DNA of 64,000 nucleotides from positions 1,612,001 through 1,676,000 of the forward strand of contig CM065309.1 in NCBI GenBank assembly GCA_033032175.1, written 5' to 3'. Below, one piece after another: positions 56,619 through 64,000 of this stretch. The stretch is from Saturnia japonica (taxonomy: Eukaryota; Arthropoda; Insecta; Lepidoptera; Saturniidae). A program made the translations under genes and the position numbers. Below the pieces are notes generated by a model that saw only the letters and a list, made by a program, of their open reading frames with translations, did not search any database and was not told where the DNA came from. Positions within the stretch are counted from its first letter, which is position 1; every line of letters begins with the position of its first letter.

Positions 56619-57141
56619 TCTATACAATTAATAAAATTGAAGTGTCAGTTTGTAATATCAAAATAGCAGTTTTTTACAATGTGCATATTAAAGTATATAC
56701 GACATTTATAACAAAACATCCATTTTAAAAATGTTGTTATTCGGTCTGTCTGTCTTTTGTTCCGGGGAATCTCCGAAACAGTTGGTCCGATTTTGACGGT
56801 ACATTTACAGGCAGATAGCTGTTGTTATAAGGAGTCACTTAGAATACTTTTATTTTAGAAAAAGAATTAGGGTTTCGCGCAAATAAAAAAAAATAGTCAT
56901 GGTGAATCAATTCGGACGCTTAAATGGCTTACGCTGAGTAAACCATAAGAGATATAGCAAATTAATGTATTACATAATTGTAGGTATTAAAAAGACCTAA
57001 AAAAATCCGGGAGAATATATATCTATTTTTTAAGGAACACCCACACTAAGCATTTTTGTCTTTAAAATAGTCAGGAGCGGGGGAGCAAGATTCGCGCGGG
57101 CATTCTTTAGTCTACGTGAGCGAAGCCACGGGCACAGCTAG
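56619..57141 (+). mobile_element. Complete non-autonomous Helitron, family 1 (523 bp)
   Basis: Begins TCTATACAATTAATAAAATT and ends GCACAGCTAG. It is flanked by A (56618) and T (57142), exactly the TC...CTAG termini and A/T target typical of Helitrons. Seven nt before CTAG a hairpin CGTG(A)GC-GAA-GC-CACG forms. There is no terminal inverted repeat, target duplication or coding capacity. It would be moved by a RepHel protein in trans. Relatives lie at 11583, 36855, 46975 and 57645. Confidence 0.88.
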
Positions 57142-57424
57142 TAGATAATAAAAACCTGAACTCACCAATCGACAGTAAGTTTACAACTTTAAAGTAGTTG
57201 CTTGCCGTACAACTGTTAAATATTATGGTTTCAACATTACCACCAAAATGTTATCTAGATAAAGCCCTAAATAAGATATGCGGAAGAATAAGATTGTTTT
57301 AAATTATTTAGAATTTTATATTGGTAGATATAGTTGTGTAATAGATGATTAATGCGCTCCACCAATGACAAGCAAACTGTGACATATATACGGTCCTAGC
57401 ACCCCTTAACAGATTTCCCAAACC
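57142..57424. other. Spacer
   Basis: Nothing recognised. Confidence 0.4.
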
Positions 57425-57495
57425 ACTATGAAGCTGTAAAAGCCGTCTGAAGCTCCATGGCCCTTATAGCTAACCGTATAGATCTGAAAAACTCG
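57425..57495 (+). mobile_element. Jockey-clade LINE 3' tail, copy 5 (fragment)
   Basis: TGAAGCTGTAAAAGCCGTC and GGCCCTTATAGCTAACCGTA correspond to the last 60 bp of the LINE 3' UTR at 11385-11445. Worn, tail lost. Confidence 0.6.
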
Positions 57496-57644
57496 ACAAA
57501 TCAGAAGTTGATTAGTCGCGGACACGGAACAACAGTGCTCTGTACTTTTGTGTTATCACTTGATATTAAAATGATATATTTATTTATGTTAGTATATGTT
57601 TTATAATTTTACTATAATGTTACCATGCCTAGATTTATTTACAA

Positions 57645-58035
57645 CTAGCTGTGCTCGCGGCTTCGTTTGCGTGGACTATAGAATGTTATGTGTTTATATG
57701 TTTATTGCGTTTGCTGTATCTCTTATGGTTTACTCAGCGTAAGCCATTTAAGCGCCCGAATTGATTCACCATAACCAGATTCAGCTAATTAGCGCGGTAT
57801 CCCAAATCTTTTTCTAAAATAAAAGTACCCTCCTTATACATCAGCTATCTACCAGTGAAAGTCCCGTCAAATTTGGTCCAACCATTTCGGAGATTACCCA
57901 GAATAAAAAATTGAAAAATGTGTGTTTTGTTATAGGTATCGTATATACTTTCATATTATATACTTAGTAAAAGCTTTTATTTTGACATTATAAATAAACA
58001 CTTCAATTTTACTTATTCTTATGAATATAATATGT
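57645..58035 (-). mobile_element. Non-autonomous Helitron family 1, copy 5
   Basis: Minus strand ends CACGCAAACGAAGCCGCGAG followed by CACAGCTAG and T. The 5' end is near TAAAATTGAAGTGTTTATTT. An internal deletion of about 100 bp relative to 56619-57141 removes the segment next to the 3' hairpin. Confidence 0.75.
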
Positions 58036-58926
58036 ATATAATAATAAACAATACAGATGATCAATTTTGAACTTTTAAATTCTACCTCCCCTTCTCCCTT
58101 AAATATATAAATATGCACGCACACACACACACACTGTTACTTATCTTTGTAATACTTGAGTAATGAGGTACGATAAGCAAATTCAATACTTGGAATCATT
58201 TGACCTGAGATTATTTCATTCCATCACACCGTTGCGTATCGGCTTACGGTGTATGTCCCTTTTATATTGCTTGGCGCTTGGTCACAGTCACCTCATATTA
58301 ATAGAAGTTGCAGTAAATAAAATCCATAACGGAGATTTACAGTGCAGATAAACACATTGGTGACTAGTCAACGGTAGATGATATAATATAGAAAAATCAT
58401 TCGAAAAATCATTTCAATTTCAATTCAAATAATCATTCGAAGATAATCTCACATCGGTAATCCGATACCAATCTAAACATGGTTGTATCACAAATGCCTT
58501 AAAAAGTTCGCCCTCAAGTTGAAAACCTGTGCAAATCTGTGAAAATCCAAGTATGTAACAATAGCGGTATCCTAGCAGCTACACATAAAAGCCAGGCTCC
58601 CTCTAGGGTTAACGTGTTACCGACTGTATTGGAGATGAAATTATGAGGACATATATCCATCACTCACCCGCCCATGGAGATCCTCTTCTTCGGGGTACCC
58701 CGGCTGAGTTTGTGGCTTAGGTCGCTGATCTTCTTAACAAGGCACTAGTCTACACTGGTACTAGGTTTATTACGGTTTTCTAGAGATTTTTACCGATTTT
58801 ATAACTTTTCTCAAACCAATTAAGCTCAGATCGGTTTGCAAGTTTCGAGATTTAAACGTACTAAGTTTTTGATAGAGGGCAGCACTTGTGTTCACTTAAA
58901 GTGAGTTAAGCTAGATTGGTGGACAG
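58036..58926. other. Flank of the R1 element
   Basis: Contains an AC microsatellite (58116-58134), a worn SINE family 2 piece (about 58505-58640, CGCCCTCAAGTTGAAAACCT, GGTTAACGTGTTACCG) and the left target duplication (58914-58926). No gene. Confidence 0.5.
58914..58926 (+). repeat. Left 13-bp target-site duplication of the R1-clade element
   Basis: GATTGGTGGACAG, repeated exactly at 62411-62423 after the poly(A). Confidence 0.95.
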
Positions 58927-59004
58927 GGGGTGCGAGTCAGGAACCTCCGCATGGTGCATCCCGGGCAACGTCGGCCGCTTCCCGACCGACGGCTAATACC
59001 TGAC
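58927..59004 (+). ncRNA. HDV-like self-cleaving ribozyme at the 5' end of the R1-clade element
   Basis: All helices of the nested double pseudoknot can be drawn. P1 is GGGGTGC (58927-58933) with GCATCCC (58956-58962), 7 bp with one G-U. P2 is GTCAGG (58936-58941) with CCTGAC (58999-59004), perfect. P3 is ACC (58943-58945) with GGT (58953-58955), closing loop TCCGCAT. P4 is CGTCGG (58969-58974) with CCGACG (58986-58991), perfect. The strand after P1 reads GGGCAA, as in the viral ribozyme and able to form P1.1. J4/2 is GCTAATA with the candidate catalytic C at 58993. Cleavage would fall just before 58927, exactly where the target duplication ends. Activity is predicted, not shown. Confidence 0.9.
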
Positions 59005-59429
59005 GAGGGGGGGGCCTCGTCTGGCATCCCTCTGAATATCAGAGGGGGCCAACAGACGTGGCGTTGGTGGGCCTGATGTGCACTTACGCTGCCATCAGGC
59101 ATGTAAGTGGAGTATATCTTACCTCACTTACAACCGCAGTTCTCGCAATCCCATCGGAGTGTCGTGGTCATGTCTCGCGGCTTTGTATGGGACCGAGTGT
59201 CTTGGCTTAATAGCCCGGACCGCGAGGAAGAAAACCTCTATAAAAAATTACCCCAATCCTAAGCGGCGGCGCACCGCGAGAGGACGCATGGCTGATGGGT
59301 TGATCAGTCTTTAGTGCGACCCCCGTCTGAGAACCGGCCGACTCTCTGACGGGTTACGCTAGGCTTACCCAGGTACAGGGGGCACTGCCTGGGTGGACCG
59401 TTTATTCCCCCACACTCGTGGGATCAACA

Positions 59430-60473
59430 ATGAGCGGAAATCATCAAAACAAAAACCTTAGTATAAGTCTTAGTTTTAAGTTAAAAGAGGATGGTAGCAA
59501 ACGGGCCGATTTGCCGCCCAGTGATGGGCAGGAGGTAGGAAACGTTTTGTACCCAGATGACGTTATCGGTGAGATTTCAAAAATCTCGTCCATGTCATCC
59601 GGCGAGGCTGCTAGGGTGGACCTTTCCTCATCTGAGGAGGAGATTGAGGTGTCCCTGGACAACATGGAAGGGGACGCCTTGTTAACGATTAATAAAGGGG
59701 GTGCTACGTTGCAACGTAAGCGATCTATCGGGGATCGGGGTGTTGACTCGGACTCAGAAAGAAAGGTCTCAGTTGCCGCGAAGGTAAACACTGCCAGGAG
59801 GGGTAAGGGTCGCTCAAGAGCGTTGGGTCGCATTGTGGGTGGAACCGAAAGTTCCTCTGACCGGGCCCTCGGCAGCCATACGTACAAAAAGGCTGCTAAG
59901 CCTGTGGGCGAGGTGGTCAACATGGTGGCACTAGACACGGAGAAGTTGAGAGAAGTAGCAGGCAAAGGAGTACAGGACATACTACAGGTATGCAGAACGT
60001 CCGGGAACTTAAAAGGGACCTGTATCAAGGAACTGAAGGGAGCTGCTAAGAGTCTGATGGAGGTGATGGAGACTCTCCTCGATCGTTCGGTCAACGAGGA
60101 AACTGCCCAATTGCAGCGGGAGGCCAACAACCTACGTCGGCAAGTGGAAAGCTTGAAGGATGAGGTTGCTGCATGGAGGCGTGAGGCCAACAGAAATAAA
60201 CAGGTGCCTCCTGTCCAGTCACCTCAGATGGACTCAACAGCGGAGGAGTGCCGCAAAGCCATGGCAGACATGGAGATGCGGCTTCAGAGGTCAGTGGTAC
60301 ACTCAGTGACCCAGTTCTTTAATGCCCGGTTGGAGGACTTTGAAGAAAGGCTGCCTCCTAAGCATCCTAAGCAGGTGGCCATCAGCCGGGCGAAGGATGA
60401 GCAGTGGGAGGAGCTCCTCAGCGCCCATACCGGGTGGCCCGGAAGAAGTTCTGGGGGCTGGCGCCCCCGTTAA
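59430..60473 (+). CDS. R1-clade ORF1 (gag-like), fused to the start of the RT region
   Basis: 347 codons from ATG at 59430 (MSGNHQNKNLSISLSFKLKE). The protein has an acidic Ser-rich N-terminus (DLSSSEEEIEVS), a basic stretch (ARRGKGRSRALGR), and a predicted coiled coil near residues 213-250 (ETAQLQREANNLRRQVESLK). The segment TQFFNARLEDFEERLPP normally precedes the proline-rich and zinc-knuckle part of R1-type ORF1. Here it passes directly, in frame, into ISRAKDEQWEELLSA, which belongs to ORF2 just before the reverse transcriptase. The frame then ends at 60471-60473 after a shift. The family's ORF1 packages LINE RNA; without knuckles this copy probably binds RNA poorly. Confidence 0.8.
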   Translation: MSGNHQNKNLSISLSFKLKEDGSKRADLPPSDGQEVGNVLYPDDVIGEISKISSMSSGEAARVDLSSSEEEIEVSLDNMEGDALLTINKGGATLQRKRSIGDRGVDSDSERKVSVAAKVNTARRGKGRSRALGRIVGGTESSSDRALGSHTYKKAAKPVGEVVNMVALDTEKLREVAGKGVQDILQVCRTSGNLKGTCIKELKGAAKSLMEVMETLLDRSVNEETAQLQREANNLRRQVESLKDEVAAWRREANRNKQVPPVQSPQMDSTAEECRKAMADMEMRLQRSVVHSVTQFFNARLEDFEERLPPKHPKQVAISRAKDEQWEELLSAHTGWPGRSSGGWRPR

Positions 60474-62209
60474 CGGAGTCCCTTGACTCAGAGGTCCTGG
60501 CGAGGGTCGTGGCCACGTTACTGCCCGACCCTCCGGAGCTCCTCCCGCCTCCCATGTCATATGGGAGTGCTGTTGCGGAGGAGTTGCTGCCACCCCCCCC
60601 CCCCCCCCCCCCCCCCCCCCGTCACCGAGGAGGAGATGGGGTCGGTGGTGTAGCGCCTCCGCGAAAAGCGGAGGCCGCCTGGCCCGGATGGAGTTCCGGG
60701 CCGGCTGTTGAGTGTGGCGCTGGACCACATGGGGGAAGAGCTTCGGGAGCTGTTCAACCGTTGCTTGTCGGCTGGACGGTTCCCGAAGCTTTGGAAGGTG
60801 GGGTGACTCTGCCTTCTGGCGAAGGAGGGTCGCCCCCCGGACTGCCCGTCCTCGTACCGGCCCCTTGTGTTGCTGGACGACACGGGTAAAATGCTGGAGC
60901 GTTACTGGCGTCTCGTGTCGTCCGGCACTTGGAGGAAGTTGGGCCGGTACTTTCGGACCGGCAGTTCGGCTTCCGGAGAGGGCGTTCAACGCTGGACGCC
61001 CTCTCCACCCTGAAAGAGTGGTCTGCGGAGGGGACCGAGGGGGGAGGTAGGTTGTTGGCGGTGTCGATCGACATCGCCAACGCCTTCAACAGTCTGCCGC
61101 ATGGTGTTATACGGGAGGCGCTCCGGTTTTTCGGAGTGCCCTCGTACCTGCGGTGGCTGTTGGGGAACTACCTCCAGGGCAGGGAGGTCGCCTTCGTAGA
61201 CGGGAGGGGTAATGTGGTTCGGCGGCACGTTGGGTGTGGTGTTCCACAGGGGTCGGTGTTGGGGCCGCTCCTGTGGAACATGGGCTACGACTGGGTGCTC
61301 CGCGTAGCACTCCCTTCGGGGATTCGCGTGCTATGCTACGCGGACGACACCCTAGTCGTAGCCCAGGGGGGGACTTATGAAGAGGTGGCGCGCCTGGCCA
61401 CAGAGGGCGCTGCCCTCGAAGTCGGGCGCATAAAGGCGTTAGGCCTCAGGGTGGCGGCTGAGAAGACCGAGGCCCTACTTTTCCATGGGCCTCGGTGTGG
61501 GCCGCCTCCTGGGGCCCACATATACGTGAAAAGTGTGAGGGTCCGGGTTGGGATCCAAATGAAATATCTGGGCCTCATCCTGGACGGACGTTGGCGGTTC
61601 GAGTCCCACTTTTCCCGAATTCTGGGGGGCCGGGCGCGAGCTGTCGCCGTTTGTTCGCGGGAGTTGTCAAGAGCATGGCCATCTACGGGGCACCGATCTG
61701 GGCGGATGCCCTCAGCGACGTTTAGACTTGTGCAGGTACTATCCGGACATGGTTGTTTCGGATGGTACCTGCATAACATAGCCAGGAGGTAGCCCAACAC
61801 TACGTGCCACGAGTGCGGGGCTTTAGAGGACACGGCGCAGCACACTCTCTCTGAGTGTGCTGCGTATGTGGAACAGCGCCGCACTCTGGCCGTAGCTGTT
61901 GGAGGGGACCTCTCGCTGCCGAGTGTGGTGAAAGCCATGCTCGGCAGCGAGACTGCATGGACGGCGATGGCCTCCTTCTGCGAGGACATCATCTCGCAGA
62001 AGGAGGCTGCGGAGAGGGCGCGCGAGGGGGATCCCCTGAGCGGCCCTCTCCATCAAAGACGAACGGGTGGCAGGAGGAGGCGGTTCATTCGCCAACTCCC
62101 GCCACCCAAGCTGAACCAGAGGAGACGGGTCGGGGGGCCCGTCTTCTCATTGCACAGGTTCGGCGGACGGAGGAGACGGCTAGGGTGTACTGAGCCGTCT
62201 CCTACTTAG
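60390..62209 (+). pseudogene. R1-clade ORF2 relic: reverse transcriptase and C-terminal knuckle
   Basis: Reading resumes in another frame as PYRVARKKFWGLAPPLTESL (60428-). A C run (60593-60620) then breaks it. Further pieces are PDCPSSYRPLVLLDDTGKML, DRQFGFRRGRSTLDAL, LLAVSIDIANAFNSLPHG, GCGVPQGSVLGPLLWN, LCYADDTLVVAQGG (catalytic YADD) and KTEALLFHGPR with MKYLGLILDG. A frameshift near 61640 precedes VVKSMAIYGAPIWADALSD. After another lesion a C-terminal CHECGALEDTAQHTLSEC knuckle (CX2CX8HX4C, 61805-61858) leads to the stop at 62207-62209. At least five lesions; no endonuclease. It cannot encode an active protein. Confidence 0.85.
60593..60620 (+). repeat. 28-nt C homopolymer inside the RT region
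   Basis: Falls where related proteins read ELLPPVTEEE, a site with only three C expected. It may be a genuine expansion or a sequencing or assembly artefact. Confidence 0.9.
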
Positions 62210-62410
62210 GCCGGGGCCCGGTTTAGCCGGGCCGGCCGCTGGGGCGGCGCGGCTGTATGCCAGCGCAGAGCCCGCGTCGCCCCAGTATGGCGGCGGATGG
62301 TACACCGTGGAGTTTTAGTGAGTAGGAGTCTCACATAACCACTCGTTCCCCGGGCGAGTGTGTACCCATGATGGGTTTCTCCACGTTAAAAAAAAAAAAA
62401 AAAAAAAAAA

Positions 62411-62423
62411 GATTGGTGGACAG
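62411..62423 (+). repeat. Right 13-bp target-site duplication
   Basis: GATTGGTGGACAG, identical to 58914-58926. Confidence 0.95.
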
Positions 62424-63115
62424 ATACATTCCATTTCATTAATAAAATTAATATAGAAAAACAATTGTGTTAACATATACCTAATGAAAATACAGAACAC
62501 CATCTTAACGTCACTTAAAATTAAATGGGTTTTTGGTCAAACACTAAACATATAATTTATTAAAAACTAAACTTGCTGTTTCTCGGCTCAAAAGTAAAGA
62601 ACACTAAATGGCACCACAATTTTTTCCTAAATTTACTTATGATAAATAATCGTTTCGGTGTAAGACAAACCCTATAACATTAAGCGAGTTCTGTTTATGT
62701 AACAGAGGTCACGCCTTACGCCTTTCGTAATTGATTCTGGATTAATCCGGGTAAGCGATAAAAAGCGCTCTCTGGCCAAAATCATGGTCGGTCAGTTGCG
62801 GGGACGAATTAGAGCGTGATTCCCTTTGACAATTCCCGTAGAAGTTTCCGACGAAAGATTTATTTGAAAGGGTTATTAGGTATGTTCACAAAGTCTTTAA
62901 AAGTCAAGTTGACGAGGTAGAGATGATTGTTGTGGTAAAGGAGCTTTGATTTTTTTAGTACCTACATATATCATATTTTATTCTACTGTTTATCGTTTGA
63001 TATCTACCACGTCTATTAGTAAATCGTTCACTGTGTCCAATATTTCTCCTTATAATTTTCAAATTTAATCACACGCTAGGACACGACAGACTACTTCTAA
63101 CGCCGAAAAAAATGT
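62424..63115. other. Intergenic AT-rich DNA
   Basis: No feature recognised. Confidence 0.45.
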
Positions 63116-63119
63116 ATAC

Positions 63120-63250
63120 ACTAGCGACCCGCACCAGCTTCGCACAGGTGCAATTTACCGAATGGTGTCATTTACGTATGGAAAATCATGTTCGGCTGAT
63201 TTAGAGTTTATCGCGTTTATTTAAAAGTGCGCTTAGCTCGCGTCGCACAA
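63120..63250 (-). repeat. Helitron-like relic (CTAGCGACCCGC end)
   Basis: ACTAGCGACCCGCACCAGCT and TCGCACAGGTGCAA is a start I recall from a common lepidopteran repeat; read in reverse it ends CTAG after a GC-rich hairpin. The body is short and worn. Confidence 0.45.
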
Positions 63251-64000
63251 TTCATATACCATAAGTAGGCCGGGTGGCGGCGCGGGTGGCAGCAACGGTG
63301 CAGAGTGCCAGTCAACCGTTTCGCTGCGAGTGATGTTTTTGGTTGCGCGTAATTTTGAATCCGTGATAACTTTTACGGTATTCATTTAAATGATATAATG
63401 TCAATGAAAATATAAATCTACGTAAAATGATCAAGTTCAATATTTATCTGGATAAGGATTAATACTGAATTGGAGGAAATAACCACCTAATTAACCTAAT
63501 ATTTTTAATAAGTTAAAAATGGTTACTGTGAGTCAACCTAAGGAAATATACATTGCCATTGCCACGCATATGCCATTGTGGACTTTTCTGTAGGCTTTTT
63601 GAAGAACTATAATTCTTTAGTGCATTGTTTTGGTTTAGCCAGAGTAAGCCATGTAAGCGCCCGAAAATGGATTTTTGACGACTTTATTACAAAACCTTGG
63701 GTTTTCTCTACTATAACAAACTTATTTGAAATGTAGTTTTATACACAAACAAATTGATAGTGAAAATCGTATAAAAATACATTGCGTGGTTTCGAAGAAG
63801 TAAGCGGACAACCGAACAGACGTGGATAACGATTTTCTTTCCTACTCTGTATTAATATTGATATAATTATGAATATAGCGACTAACGGTACCACGGGAAG
63901 ATTTGAGGTAGGACCAAGTTTATATAAAAGTTAAAAAATTACAAGTTTAAAATATATGCAAAAATCAAGTGAAATTCATCAAAAGTGACAAATAATAGAG
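63251..64000. other. Right edge of the window
   Basis: Bases 63260-63350 are GC-rich (GGCCGGGTGGCGGCGCGGG) with no frame. Bases 63620-63850 contain AGAGTAAGCCATGTAAGCGC and CAGACGTGGATAACG, a distant match to the Helitron family 1 core. No gene. Confidence 0.4.

Larger units (their letters stand above)
58927..62410 (+). mobile_element. R1-clade LINE, internally deleted, full-length ends
   Basis: A 3484-bp insertion bounded by a perfect 13-bp target duplication, with a 23-nt poly(A) (62388-62410). In order: an HDV-like ribozyme (58927-59004), a 5' UTR to 59429, ORF1 (59430-), a reverse-transcriptase region from about 60390, a C-terminal zinc knuckle at 61805-61858, and a 3' UTR from 62210. 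The ORF1 zinc knuckles and the whole endonuclease domain are absent, so it is about half the usual size. It is strongly GC-rich against its AT-rich flanks. Clade is assigned from the ORF1 coiled-coil and the SIDIANAFNSLP and YADDTLVVA blocks. Confidence 0.88.

Noticed and set aside
59444..60190. Long minus-strand open frame of 248 codons opposite R1 ORF1
   Set aside because: It is the antisense shadow of ORF1; no domain, and the sense frame has clear family features.
1..64000. CRISPR array, bacterial operon or integrated phage
   Set aside because: No regularly spaced identical repeats and no bacterial gene organisation; spliced animal gene and eukaryotic retroelements throughout.

Overview
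This is AT-rich animal DNA, most likely from a moth or butterfly (Lepidoptera). The host gene has spliced exons with canonical GT/AG borders. The surrounding repeats (Helitron ends of the CTAGCTGTGCCCGYGGCTTCG type, tRNA-headed SINEs, R1-, Jockey- and RTE-clade LINEs, mariners) form the mixture usual in lepidopteran genomes. The order is inferred from remembered repeat families, not from a database search.

Positions 1352-28748 (+) hold one host gene, the insect orthologue of glutamate-receptor-interacting protein (Grip), a scaffold of seven PDZ domains. Fourteen exons can be placed base by base. They encode 991 residues, from the middle of PDZ1 to the stop codon; the exon or exons for the N-terminus and first half of PDZ1 lie upstream of the window. 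Intron 3 (11.6 kb) and intron 4 (7.6 kb) are filled with transposons: two decayed mariners from different subfamilies, a 5'-truncated Jockey-clade LINE with an open reverse-transcriptase frame and a 69-nt poly(A), a broken autonomous Helitron, and several SINEs. Intron 8 is almost entirely a miniature LTR element (TRIM) with a LINE tail nested in its left LTR.

Positions 28.75-64 kb show no host gene I can support. This stretch contains SINEs of at least four tRNA-headed families, non-autonomous Helitrons (one complete, with TC and CTAG termini and A/T flanks), a TIR element present several times, an orphan Jockey-type ORF1 without ORF2, RTE tails, and a LINE inserted into a SINE with a 12-bp target duplication.

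The most notable element is at 58927-62410: an R1-clade retrotransposon bounded by a perfect 13-bp target-site duplication. Its first 78 bases fold as a complete HDV-like self-cleaving ribozyme whose predicted cleavage site coincides exactly with the 5' end of the insertion. The element has lost the ORF1 zinc knuckles and the endonuclease, and ORF1 is joined in frame to the start of the reverse-transcriptase region.
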